Counted from the first letter of the stretch, positions 6,044 to 13,324 are shown. The stretch: DNA of 13,434 nt from Actinomycetota bacterium (GCA_019347775.1 JAHWKP010000028.1:1-13434), one strand, 5' to 3'. The notes: generated from the sequence alone by a model not told the origin. Program-made: numbers and translations.

Positions 6044-7267
6044 TCAGCGTTCTTCTCCGCTCCCCGATGGCGGGTCCTGTCCTTCGTAGCTGGTGCGCTC
6101 CAGCCACAGCCCGGGCGCGGTTATCTCCGCGGGCGTGGGCAGCGACGAGCCCGCCCGCCACAAGCCGCGGAGCGCGTCTTCGCCCGAACGGTCGATTACA
6201 CCGCGCACGAAGGCGGCCCCGCGGTCTATCTGGGCCTGGCTCACCTCCATCCCGAAGAGGCGCTCCACGAAGCGCTCGCCCTGCCCGCGGGCCACCCGCC
6301 GCCGGCGCAGAGCTTCGGACAGCACTCCGGCGTTGCCGACCAGGCGAGGAGCCACCTTTGAGGTCACGTGATCGACATATCCGCTCAACGCAGCCCCGGC
6401 CGCCGCAAGGCGTGAGGCAATCTCCCGCTGGGCGGGCGTCTGCATCGCCCCGAGCAGTGCCTCTGGATCCCCGAGGGCGGCTTGCAAGCCCTCCATATCC
6501 GACGGATCCACTCCCTCCAACCGGTCCTCGAGCGTCGAGGGGTCCGGCTCGAAGCCCGAGACGTAGGTCGTTAGGAGCTCGTCAAACCGAGCCTTCACCG
6601 CGGGCCGGGACATGACGGTGTGGTGCGTCAACTCACTGAGGGCGACGAAAAGTCGCGCATCGTCGGCCTCGAGACTCCACTCCTCGGCGAAGGCATCGAC
6701 GTTGGCGCCCACCACGACGAGCTCGCTTCCCCGCCGCGGCACCGGCAGGTCGTAGGTCCCCATTGCTCGCTGCGCAAGGTGGCCGACCATGGATCCCGAT
6801 TGGAGGCCGAGCAAGAGCGGAGAAAGCGACTGCGCCAGCCCTTCCATCAGACCCTCGGCGCTCGGAACGCCTTCGGGGGGCTCGGGGGGCGAAGCACCCG
6901 GCGAGGGAGCCAGTGATCCCGCTAGCTCCTCGAGGAGGGGCTGCCATTCCGACAGCGTGTCGGCGGCCCACTGCGACCGCGTGAGGACCTTGAGGCTGGC
7001 CGTTCCCTTGGTGAGCTGGATGCCGGTGGCTTCGGCGACGTGCATCTCCGCTATGCGGTACAGCTCCTCGTAACGGACCCGCACGAGCGGATCCACGTTC
7101 GACTCAGGCTGGCCCGACGTGGACAACCACCGAGCCATTTGGCGGGCGATTTCCCAGTTGACCGGGCCCTGCGTCGACAGCAATCGCGCTAAGTCACCGA
7201 ACAGCGGCATGCCTCCGAAGGGGCCCTGCGGCTCCTCGCTTGGATCTACCCCGGCCACACAGGGCAT
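6044..7267 (-). CDS. DUF2342/zincin_2-family protein (zinc-dependent metalloprotease-like, active site altered)
   Basis: The 407-aa protein matches the actinobacterial DUF2342 family, annotated as putative hydrolase, zinc metalloprotease or F420-associated protein. Family features seen are PFGGMPLFGDLARLLSTQGPVNWEIARQ (16-43), LVVVGANVDAFAEEWSLEADDARLFVAL (183-210), the active-site helix that follows, and a C-terminus with LFGME, GEDALRGLW and LPTPAEITAPGLWL. The zinc motif HExxH appears as SELTHH (211-216), so the first ligand is serine. As I recall, one subgroup of the family has arginine there, so the change may be lineage-typical rather than new decay. A Gly/Pro-rich insert (about 121-138) separates two helical regions. 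The ATG at 7265-7267 is 9 bases from the divergent SDR start, with no clear ribosome site; GTG at codon 4 is an alternative. The kinase-like gene follows in the same direction. Confidence 0.85.
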   Translation of the reverse strand: MPCVAGVDPSEEPQGPFGGMPLFGDLARLLSTQGPVNWEIARQMARWLSTSGQPESNVDPLVRVRYEELYRIAEMHVAEATGIQLTKGTASLKVLTRSQWAADTLSEWQPLLEELAGSLAPSPGASPPEPPEGVPSAEGLMEGLAQSLSPLLLGLQSGSMVGHLAQRAMGTYDLPVPRRGSELVVVGANVDAFAEEWSLEADDARLFVALSELTHHTVMSRPAVKARFDELLTTYVSGFEPDPSTLEDRLEGVDPSDMEGLQAALGDPEALLGAMQTPAQREIASRLAAAGAALSGYVDHVTSKVAPRLVGNAGVLSEALRRRRVARGQGERFVERLFGMEVSQAQIDRGAAFVRGVIDRSGEDALRGLWRAGSSLPTPAEITAPGLWLERTSYEGQDPPSGSGEER

Positions 7268-7276
7268 GGTAGAGGC

Positions 7277-8035
7277 GTGCTGGTCGTGCGCCCCCCGCAG
7301 TGGGAATACCTGCCTTCACTGCTCGAGGATCGCTCCAGCGGGCGCGTAGTTCTGGTTTCGTCCGCCATGGCCTACGGAGCCTGGCCATCGAATCCAGTCC
7401 CGATCGACGAGAGCGCTCCGTTGCGGCCCAACCCCGGCCATGGCGCGGCATCTGCCGCGGCCGAGGCCGAGCGCGTGGCCCGGCGATGGGAAGCCGCCGG
7501 CAAGAGCGGCGAGCGCGAGCTCGTCGTGCTTCGTCCCGTCCCCGTCGTGGCGAGCGGGGTGGGGCCGCCGGCGCACCTGCCCCTCGTAGACAGCGAGGCG
7601 CCGCTTCAGTTCTTGCATACCGACGACATGGAAAGCGCAGTACGGGTCGCGCAGAGCGCGCCGCCGGGCACCTACAACGTCGCTCCCGACGGATCCGTTG
7701 ACGCCGACACCGCCCGCGCCCTCGTAAAGGGTGTGGCTTCGCCCGGATTACCCCGACGACTGGCCCACCTGGTGGCCGGCTGGACGGGCCGGCTCTCGGC
7801 GCCAGCCGGCGTGTCGTTCAGCGCCTTCGCGTGGGTCGTGGACAATTCGAAACTTAGAGCGGTTGGTTGGGCACCGGTACATGACAGCGAGGAGGCCTGG
7901 GTTGCCGCCTACCCGGGATCGGAGCTGGCCGAGTTGCCCGCCGGTCGGCGTCAGAAGGTCGTTCTGGCTCTGGGCGTTTCGGCTGTCGGTCTGATCGGGC
8001 TCGCCGCCGCAGAACTGGTCCGACGACGCAAGTGA
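7277..8035 (+). CDS. N-terminally shortened NAD-dependent epimerase/SDR-like protein with C-terminal membrane helix
   Basis: The 252-aa product carries the second half of an extended SDR epimerase: RVVLVSSAMAYGAWPSNPVPIDESAPLRPNPG (23-54), LVVLRPVPVV (82-91), LQFLHTDDMESAVRVA (110-125) and GTYNVAPDG (131-139). The normal first 80-90 residues, including the GxxGxxG NAD-binding turn, are absent. The upstream sequence in this frame lies inside the divergent zincin gene and shows no Rossmann motif. The YxxxK pair is also missing: the aligned residues (57-61, AASAA) have alanines at both positions. S29, the usual third catalytic residue, remains. A hydrophobic helix (about 228-247) followed by RRRK anchors the C-terminus. 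Start is GTG at 7277, without an evident ribosome site. It is either a pseudoenzyme or a decaying gene. The codon pattern remains coding-like and there is no internal stop, which favours a maintained protein. Confidence 0.75.
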   Translation: MLVVRPPQWEYLPSLLEDRSSGRVVLVSSAMAYGAWPSNPVPIDESAPLRPNPGHGAASAAAEAERVARRWEAAGKSGERELVVLRPVPVVASGVGPPAHLPLVDSEAPLQFLHTDDMESAVRVAQSAPPGTYNVAPDGSVDADTARALVKGVASPGLPRRLAHLVAGWTGRLSAPAGVSFSAFAWVVDNSKLRAVGWAPVHDSEEAWVAAYPGSELAELPAGRRQKVVLALGVSAVGLIGLAAAELVRRRK

Positions 8036-8036
8036 A

Positions 8037-9227
8037 CTAGGACGGACGCTCCATCAGCTTGGTCCGCACCTCGAATACCTTCCCGTCTCGGCGGATCTCG
8101 ACTTCGACGTCGTGTCCCGGGCTGTGGGTCCGGAGGCTGACCATGAGCGTCAGCATCGACTTGATGGGCCGCCCCTCGATCGAGGTGATGACATCGCCGG
8201 GCAGGATCCCCGCCTTTTGGGCTGGGCTTCCCGGAATGACCTGACGCACTAAGGCCCCGTCGCTGGTGTCGTCCATGCGGCCCGACTTGGTGACGACGTC
8301 TTCCCCCTCGATGCCCAGCCACGCGTGAACGACCCGTCCCGTGTCGATCAACTGGTGCGCCACGTCGCGAGCTACTTCGACCGGAGTCGCGAAGCCGAGA
8401 CGTTCGCCGCCTGCCCTCGAATCCATCGCGATTGCCGTAGTGATTCCGACCACTGACCCGGTGCGGTCTAGTAGGGCACCGCCCGAAGATCCTGGCGCGA
8501 TCGAGGCATCGGTCTGGATCATGTCGAGCAGCGGCCTTCCGTCTTGGCCTCGGACTGAACGGGACAAGGCGCTGATGACGCCGACCGATACCGACGGGCC
8601 GCCCTCGAGACCTAGCGGCGACCCGATGGCGATGGCCACCTCACCGACCCGCAGACTGGTGGACCGACCAAGCGTCACCACGGGCAGGTCGGTGCCCGGG
8701 ATCTTCACGACGGCGAGGTCCGTGTCGCGGTCGCCGCCCACGACTCGGCCAGGGACTCGCTCACCATCTGCCATCTGAACCACCACTTCGGAGGCTCCTT
8801 CGACGACGTGCGCGTTGGTCAACAGGTGTCCGTCGCTGCGGAAGATGACGCCGGAGGCCGACGACTCCTCCGAGCCGGTCCGCACCTCGACCATCACGAT
8901 GGCGGGCCGGGCCTGCGCCGCGAGGGCCGGGATGTCGACTTCGTTGCTGCTGGCGCTGGGCGTCACCGGGACGGCGCGTTCTTCCAGCACCGTGGCTGGG
9001 CGGAAGAACCCGGCCACGGCCATGAGCCCGAAGACGAGCAGGGCGCCGATCGTGCCGGACAGGAGCCCGAGGCTCCACGGGGTCGGCCTTGCCTCCCGGG
9101 CGCCCTTCAAGAAGCCGACCTCGGAGGGATGCCTCCACAGGCGATCGTCAGGCGATATCCACGGTGCCACCGCGGGCCCCTCGTCGTCCTCCTCGGGCTC
9201 GTCGAGCCCTTCTCCGTACGGCGCCAT
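8037..9227 (-). CDS. Membrane-anchored HtrA-type serine protease with PDZ domain (HtrA 2)
   Basis: With the start chosen here the protein has 396 residues: an acidic N-terminus (MAPYGEGLDEPEEDDEG), the actinobacterial motif DRLWRHPSE (28-36), a membrane helix (about 51-73), a trypsin-like domain (about 98-295) and a PDZ domain (about 299-390). The triad is H140 (TNAHVV), D170 (DTDLAVV) and S248 (APGSSGG in place of NPGNSGG), so it should be active. The frame stays open to 9452, but an upstream start would enter the divergent moaE gene. The 32 codons between 9323 and 9228 also lose the high-GC third positions seen after 9227. AGGAG touches this ATG and TACGAT lies 9 bases before it, so the start is uncertain within these limits; ATGs at 9323 and 9332 are alternatives. 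It converges on the SDR gene, one base between stops. Confidence 0.9.
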   Translation of the reverse strand: MAPYGEGLDEPEEDDEGPAVAPWISPDDRLWRHPSEVGFLKGAREARPTPWSLGLLSGTIGALLVFGLMAVAGFFRPATVLEERAVPVTPSASSNEVDIPALAAQARPAIVMVEVRTGSEESSASGVIFRSDGHLLTNAHVVEGASEVVVQMADGERVPGRVVGGDRDTDLAVVKIPGTDLPVVTLGRSTSLRVGEVAIAIGSPLGLEGGPSVSVGVISALSRSVRGQDGRPLLDMIQTDASIAPGSSGGALLDRTGSVVGITTAIAMDSRAGGERLGFATPVEVARDVAHQLIDTGRVVHAWLGIEGEDVVTKSGRMDDTSDGALVRQVIPGSPAQKAGILPGDVITSIEGRPIKSMLTLMVSLRTHSPGHDVEVEIRRDGKVFEVRTKLMERPS

Positions 9228-9330
9228 CTCCTGCGAATCGTACTTGTGGCCTCGTTGAAAACGACCGCGCCGCACGCCTACCGATGCGTGCGACAGATGA
9301 CCGTCGCCTTGCCCCTTTAGCATTGGCCGC

Positions 9331-9795
9331 ATGGGAATGCCGTCGTCGGGAGACGACTGGCTCGGCTTGCACGACGGACCGTTGCCGTTGGACCGCGCCG
9401 CCGCATGGGCCTCGGTGCCATCGTGCGGGGCCGTCGTCGCCTTCACGGGCACGGTTAGAGACCACTCCGAAGGCCGTCAGGGCGTCACCGAACTGAGTTA
9501 CGAGGCATGGGACGAGCAAGTCTCTGCGGTGCTCAACGAGATCGTGGCTGACGCCCGACGCCGGTGGAGCGTTCTGGGCCGTGTGGTGGTACTCCACCGA
9601 ACCGGCGACCTGGGCCTGGGAGAGGCGGCCGTGCTCGTCGTGGCATCGGCGCCTCACCGCGCCGAGGCCTTCGAGGCGGCGAGGTATCTCATCGACGAGA
9701 CGAAGGCACGCGCTCCGATCTGGAAGAAGGAAACGTGGAGCGAGGGCCACGAGTGGTCGGGCGTGACCGGTTCGGCCCGGGTGGCTGCGTCATGA
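9331..9795 (+). CDS. moaE: Molybdopterin synthase catalytic subunit MoaE
   Basis: The 154-aa protein carries the MoaE core: CGAVVAFTGTVRDHSEGR (32-49), VTELSYEAW (52-60), VVVLHRTGDLGLGEAAVLVVASAPHRAEAFEA (85-116) and IDETKARAPIWKKE (121-134). K125 and K132 align with the active-site lysines of E. coli MoaE, and H109-R110 with the conserved HR pair. MoaE takes sulfur from the MoaD thiocarboxylate to turn cyclic pyranopterin monophosphate into molybdopterin, in the cytoplasm. No moaD or other moa gene is present here. TAGCAT at 9318-9323 lies 7 bases before the ATG and suggests a leaderless transcript; an ATG two codons downstream (9337) is possible. Its stop overlaps the next gene's start (ATGA), so the three genes moaE, membrane protein and mreB appear translationally coupled. 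Confidence 0.95.
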   Translation: MGMPSSGDDWLGLHDGPLPLDRAAAWASVPSCGAVVAFTGTVRDHSEGRQGVTELSYEAWDEQVSAVLNEIVADARRRWSVLGRVVVLHRTGDLGLGEAAVLVVASAPHRAEAFEAARYLIDETKARAPIWKKETWSEGHEWSGVTGSARVAAS

Positions 9796-10019
9796 GCAAC
9801 CTCGTCTATCTCCTTGCTGCCATCGGCCTCAGCGCCATCGGTTCCACCCTTCTCTATCTGCGCCATCGCCGACCGACGTCCACGGAGTACGGGATGCGCG
9901 AGTTCACCCGCGGCCTCGAGGCCTTGGACCCGTCCCGTAGCGGCCAGCCGCGACACGCGGGCGACGCCGCTCGAAGACGCGGCGACCGGCCCGGTCGAAG
10001 AGCAGGACCGCGTGGCTAG
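9792..10019 (+). CDS. Small single-pass membrane protein between moaE and mreB
   Basis: The 75-aa protein starts with a membrane helix (about 4-22, LVYLLAAIGLSAIGSTLLYL) followed by RHRRP, which fits an N-out, C-in anchor under the positive-inside rule. A short segment, TSTEYGMREFTRGLEALDP (29-47), looks helical. The tail (48-75) is arginine-rich and probably disordered. The ATG overlaps the moaE stop as ATGA, and its own stop lies inside mreB (8-base overlap). Such coupling supports real expression. I recognise no family. Its place directly before mreB makes a link to the MreB cytoskeleton or envelope assembly a reasonable guess only. Confidence 0.75.
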   Translation: MSNLVYLLAAIGLSAIGSTLLYLRHRRPTSTEYGMREFTRGLEALDPSRSGQPRHAGDAARRRGDRPGRRAGPRG

Positions 10020-11016
10020 AGACCTCGCGATCGACCTGGGCACCGCGAACACCCTGGTGTGGAGCCGGGGTCGCGGGATCGTCGTCAACGAGCCCACCGT
10101 GATCGCCGTGAACCAGCGGAACGGCGATGTGCTGGCGATGGGCCACGAGGCGTATTCCATGATCGGGCGCACCCCCGGGCACATCCTCGCCGACCGCCCG
10201 CTGCGCGGCGGTGCGATCACGGACTTCGAGACGACGGCACGGCTATTGAAGCTGCTCATCCAGCGTGCGGGCGCCTCACGCTTCTCCCGCCCGCGTGTGC
10301 TGATCTGCGTCCCGAGCGCGCTCACGGAGGTGGAGCGCCGCGCGGTTCAAGAGGCGACTCTGCTGGCGGGGGCGAGCGAGGCCTACCTCATGGAGGAGCC
10401 CATGGCCGCGGCCATCGGTGCGGGACTCCCGATCAATGAACCGCTCGGCAACATGGTCGTGGATGTCGGCGGCGGTACGTCGGAGTCCGCCGTCATCTCC
10501 CTCGGCGGCACTGTGTCGCTCGAAGCCATTCGCGTAGGCGGTTTCGACATCGACGCTTCGATCCAGAACTTCCTGAGACGCGAGTACGGCATGGCGATCG
10601 GGGAGCGCACCGCCGAGGAAGTCAAGATCCAGATCGGCTCGGCGCATCCCGAAGGCGATGAGACACAGGCCGAAGTGAGGGGCCGCGACTTGATGTCGGG
10701 GCTGCCGAAGAACGTGGTGCTCAGTCCGGCCGAAGTGCGCGAGGCCATCGAAGAGGAGGTTGCCGCCATCGTCACTTCGGTCATTGCCGCTCTCGGCGCG
10801 GCGCCGCCCGAGCTCGGACAGGACCTCATCTACCAGGGGATCCACCTCGTTGGGGGGGGAGGAATGCTTGCGGGCCTCGACCGGCGGCTGGCAGAGGCGA
10901 CCTCGCTGCCGGTGCATCTGGTCAATGCGCCGCTCGAATGCGTCGTGCTCGGCGCGGGCCGGTGCATGGAGAGCTTCGATTCGCTCAAGTCGATGTTCAT
11001 CGGAGCCCGCTCCTAG
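10012..11016 (+). CDS. mreB: Rod-shape actin homologue MreB
   Basis: The 334-aa protein, of normal MreB length, has the actin-fold nucleotide motifs: DLGTANTLVW (phosphate 1, 8-17), MEEPMAAAIGAG (127-138, with the conserved catalytic-type glutamate), VVDVGGGTSESAV (phosphate 2, 149-161), ERTAEEVKIQIGSA (198-211) and LVGGGGMLAGLDRRL (adenosine region, 279-293). MreB polymerises on the membrane and guides lateral wall synthesis; in some actinobacteria it acts in sporulation instead. The start is GTG at 10012-10014, because the fold begins directly after it and AGCAGGA precedes it. The frame is open further upstream to 9814, but that part overlaps the membrane-protein gene. No mreC, mreD, rodA or pbp follows: the downstream gene is convergent. 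Confidence 0.93.
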   Translation: MARDLAIDLGTANTLVWSRGRGIVVNEPTVIAVNQRNGDVLAMGHEAYSMIGRTPGHILADRPLRGGAITDFETTARLLKLLIQRAGASRFSRPRVLICVPSALTEVERRAVQEATLLAGASEAYLMEEPMAAAIGAGLPINEPLGNMVVDVGGGTSESAVISLGGTVSLEAIRVGGFDIDASIQNFLRREYGMAIGERTAEEVKIQIGSAHPEGDETQAEVRGRDLMSGLPKNVVLSPAEVREAIEEEVAAIVTSVIAALGAAPPELGQDLIYQGIHLVGGGGMLAGLDRRLAEATSLPVHLVNAPLECVVLGAGRCMESFDSLKSMFIGARS

Positions 11017-11036
11017 TCCCTGCAGGCACCCAGGTC

Positions 11037-11708
11037 CTAACCGGGCGCCCGGCCCTCCTGGTCTTCTGCGGCTTGTCGCACCTGCCAATCCCGATCGCTC
11101 CGGGCCCGCTCTAGAGCGGCGTCGACCTCGGGGCCCTCGAACGGCGCCAGCGCGATGACGGCACGGCGGCGGATGGCCGGCCGGTCGTGGGTCGCTTCGA
11201 CAATGGCCGACAGCCCCGCCGGATCTCCCAGGGCGCCGAGCGCGGCTACGGCTGACTCCCGGCAGAGGGGATCGTCATGGCCACGCGCCATCGTGCAAAG
11301 AGCCTGGACGACATTGCCGGAAGGAGGCCGCTCGCCGAGGGACCAGGCGGCCATCTCGGCTACCAGCGGTTCTGGATCGGCCAGCAACCCCAGCAGGCCG
11401 TCGGTGAGCTTCTCGGTCGGATCGGTGGCCGCCAGCTCGGCAGCTCGGCGGCGTACTCCCGGATCCGGGTCGCCCATGGCCCGGTGGAGGTCTGAGGCCG
11501 ACAACCGCGCTAGGCGGGCCAGTGCGCCCAGCGCGGCCACACGAAGTGACGGTTCGGGATCGTCCAGGGCATCGCGGGCCGAGGCTGGGTCGCCTGAGTG
11601 GCCCGAGAGCACGATGGCCCGCCGTCGTGCCGCCACCGCCGACGTGGTGCCTGGCGAGGCCGGGTCAGGAGGATTCTGGGGCGAACCCGCGTCACGTTGG
11701 GAGGGCAT
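11037..11708 (-). CDS. HEAT-repeat protein
   Basis: The 223-aa protein has a disordered, proline-rich N-terminus (1-25) followed by five or six HEAT-like helical repeats of about 30 residues. Repeat signatures include DDPEPSLRVAALGALARLA (49-67), GDPDPGVRRRAAELAA, ADPEPLVAEMAAWSLGE, DPLCRESAVAALGALGDP, RPAIRRRAVIALAPF and DRDWQVRQAAED. Aspartate-proline turns and paired Arg/Ala helices are typical of this solenoid, which serves as a protein-binding scaffold. There is no signal or membrane segment. It converges with mreB (20 bases between) and is divergent from the sortase gene. The specific partner and role are unknown. Both the ATG start and its upstream region lack a strong ribosome site. 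Confidence 0.85.
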   Translation of the reverse strand: MPSQRDAGSPQNPPDPASPGTTSAVAARRRAIVLSGHSGDPASARDALDDPEPSLRVAALGALARLARLSASDLHRAMGDPDPGVRRRAAELAATDPTEKLTDGLLGLLADPEPLVAEMAAWSLGERPPSGNVVQALCTMARGHDDPLCRESAVAALGALGDPAGLSAIVEATHDRPAIRRRAVIALAPFEGPEVDAALERARSDRDWQVRQAAEDQEGRAPG

Positions 11709-11773
11709 GTCCGTCTATCCTGACAAGAGGCCCATTAGGGTCTGATTTCTGCTGGTCATACGAGGCGAACACG

Positions 11774-12472
11774 ATGAGACGACGCAGCGGGCCGACGGGC
11801 CGACACTCGACCACAACCAGGCTCCTCTCCGTCCTGATTGCCTGGCTGCTGATAAGCGGCCTCGGCGGCCTGTACCTGCAGGAGACGGACCAGTCTGACC
11901 CCTCGGCCGACGACCCCACCACACTCCTCGCGGCCGCCGTCGGGGGAGTGCAGGGTGAGTTCCGTGAACTTCCGGTGCCGACTACGGCTCCTCCCACCAC
12001 GGCGGCTGCCCGGCCGCGGGCTTCGACGCGGACGCCGCTGTCGCCGACTCCGAGTGCTCAGGCCCAACTGGAGCCGATTATCGAGATCGGCACCATCGAG
12101 ATCCCGAAGATCGGGCTCGGACACACGATCTATCACGGCATCACCATGCGCAACATCGACAAGGGTCCGAGTCACTGGCCCGGGACGGCATTCCCCGGTG
12201 AGGTCGGAAACGCCGTTTTCGCCGGCCACCGGGTCACCAAGTCGAAGCCTTTCCGCAACATCGACCAGCTGGTGCCCGGCGACCGGGTGGTCTTCACGAT
12301 CAAGGGCATCAAGTCGGAATACTCCGTGACCGGAACCGAGATCGTGCCGCCCAGCGCGGTTCACATCGTCGACCAGACCCCGACGCCGACGGCGACGATC
12401 TTTGCTTGCCACCCACCGGGGTCGGCTCGCCAGCGCATCGTCGTGCGGATGGACCTCGTCAGCTCCGGCTGA
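11774..12472 (+). CDS. Membrane-anchored sortase (class E type)
   Basis: The 232-aa protein has a basic N-terminus, a membrane helix (about 17-35, LLSVLIAWLLISGLGGLYL), a Pro/Thr-rich extracellular linker (about 66-98) and a sortase barrel (about 101-230). Catalytic residues are H152 in FAGHRVT, C212 in ATIFACHPPGS and R221 in ARQRIVV. The CHP...SARQR pattern fits class E sortases of high-GC actinobacteria, which attach LAXTG-type proteins to the wall, although the usual TLTTC is TIFAC here. No sorting-signal protein is encoded in the window. The start is the ATG at 11774 because GAGG lies 8 bases before it and the protein begins with RRR before the membrane helix. The open frame extends back to 11522 but overlaps the divergent HEAT-repeat gene. 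Confidence 0.92.
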   Translation: MRRRSGPTGRHSTTTRLLSVLIAWLLISGLGGLYLQETDQSDPSADDPTTLLAAAVGGVQGEFRELPVPTTAPPTTAAARPRASTRTPLSPTPSAQAQLEPIIEIGTIEIPKIGLGHTIYHGITMRNIDKGPSHWPGTAFPGEVGNAVFAGHRVTKSKPFRNIDQLVPGDRVVFTIKGIKSEYSVTGTEIVPPSAVHIVDQTPTPTATIFACHPPGSARQRIVVRMDLVSSG

Positions 12473-12493
12473 CGAAACGCCCCTGACCGCACT

Positions 12494-12515
12494 CGCGCTC
12501 AAGCCTGAGCTAGCG
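12494..12515 (+). other. Bulged hairpin between the sortase gene and the 150-aa gene
   Basis: GCTCA (12497-12501) pairs with TGAGC (12506-12510) around AGCC. CGC (12494-12496) pairs with GCG (12513-12515) across a two-base bulge (TA). No T-run follows. It may separate the sortase transcript from the next gene or mean nothing. Confidence 0.25.
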
Positions 12516-12552
12516 CGGTCCGATATCGAAGATCAAGAGAAGAGGAGCTCCG

Positions 12553-13005
12553 ATGCCGCACATGGTCGTCTTCCGTACCAAGGAAGGGAAGCAGGGATAT
12601 CACCTCGCCGACACCTTGGACGATGCCGTGCGCTTTGTGGAGCACCTCCGCAACAACGAGCAGGTCGCTGACTCGAAGGTGTACCGGATGCATGAGGTGC
12701 CGATCGAGTTCAAGGTGCTGTACAAGGTCGAAGTTGCCGGAACGCCGGGCGCAGGCCCCACCACGTCCGATGAAACGCGCCCTCGCGAGTCCGGCCGCGG
12801 CACCGACACGCGCACCCACGAGCCGGGCCGCGGCGCCGACACCGCGCCGGCTCCGGCTGGCGGAGGTTCGATTCCCGCCTCGGGGGGTGAGGACCGAAAC
12901 GATTCAGTTCGCGGCCAGTCCGGTGCCGGCGGCACGAGCTCAGTTGCCCAAACGCCAGCCGACGCTGAAACCGGCGGTCGCTTCGGACTTTTCTCCCGAG
13001 CCTGA
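12553..13005 (+). CDS. Protein of unknown function with small folded N-terminal domain and disordered tail
   Basis: The 150-aa product has a compact N-terminal domain (1-62): MPHMVVFRTKEGKQGYH forms a likely strand pair, DTLDDAVRFVEHLRNNEQV a helix, and SKVYRMHEVPIEFKVLYKVEV closing strands. The remainder is Gly/Pro/Thr-rich, charged and probably disordered. It includes an imperfect 11-residue repeat (ESGRGTDTRTH then EPGRGADTAPA, about 78-99) and ends in a short conserved-looking RFGLFSRA. GAGGAG six bases before the ATG is a strong ribosome site, so the start is secure. There is no membrane segment. No enzyme motif is visible and I cannot name the family. The small alpha/beta fold could bind a ligand or partner. 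It converges with the next gene, 19 bases between stops. Confidence 0.8.
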   Translation: MPHMVVFRTKEGKQGYHLADTLDDAVRFVEHLRNNEQVADSKVYRMHEVPIEFKVLYKVEVAGTPGAGPTTSDETRPRESGRGTDTRTHEPGRGADTAPAPAGGGSIPASGGEDRNDSVRGQSGAGGTSSVAQTPADAETGGRFGLFSRA

Positions 13006-13010
13006 ACTTT

Positions 13011-13027
13011 TGGAGGCGCTGCCTCTA
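13011..13027. terminator. Weak hairpin between convergent genes
   Basis: GAGGC (13013-13017) pairs with GCCTC (13021-13025) around GCT, and one wobble plus one T-A pair extends the stem. It lies at the meeting point of two convergent genes, so it could act as a shared terminator. No T-run follows on either strand, so support is weak. Confidence 0.25.
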
Positions 13028-13324
13028 GGACAGTGCCTGCTGGATGGCGAGCACGATGAGGTAGATCATCACCGCCGTCCCGAGCGCCACCAAGGCGCCG
13101 ACCGTAGCTGACAATCCGATGAGCGTCACGGCAGCGCGAGCCTTCCTGCCGCCATCCCGGCTGGGTCGAGGCTGTCTTCCCCGCTTGCGGCGTTTCTGCG
13201 CCGGTTGCGCCCCGGCGCTGGGCAGCAGCACCGCGGCGAGCATCAGCGCGCACATCCAAACCAAGCCGCGGCAGCGGCCCGAGACCACCGAGGTGGCGAA
13301 CTGCACCGCTGCCGAGCCGGTCAC
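13025..13324 (-). CDS. Small membrane protein of unknown function, coupled to a Kelch protein gene
   Basis: The 99-aa protein has two hydrophobic segments: LVWMCALMLAAVLLPSAGA (21-39), which could be a signal peptide cut near AGA-Q, and a longer one (about 65-95, VTLIGLSATVGALVALGTAVMIYLIVLAI). A strongly basic linker, KRRKRGRQPRPSRDGGRKAR (44-63), lies between them. The GTG start (13322-13324) overlaps the stop of the upstream Kelch gene as GTGA, indicating translational coupling; M24 is an alternative start. No family is recognised. The basic linker should be cytoplasmic, which favours a hairpin with both ends outside, or a non-cleaved topology. Confidence 0.65.
   Translation of the reverse strand: MTGSAAVQFATSVVSGRCRGLVWMCALMLAAVLLPSAGAQPAQKRRKRGRQPRPSRDGGRKARAAVTLIGLSATVGALVALGTAVMIYLIVLAIQQALS

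Noticed and set aside
9228..9452. Extended N-terminus of HtrA 2
   Set aside because: It would overlap moaE, its third codon positions lose GC bias, and the protein starts naturally just before the DRLWRHPSE region.
9814..10011. Extended N-terminus of mreB
   Set aside because: It is a second frame of the membrane-protein gene, and MreB homology starts exactly at the GTG at 10012.
10276..11088. Minus-strand 270-codon frame opposite mreB
   Set aside because: A shadow of the conserved mreB gene with no recognisable protein sequence.
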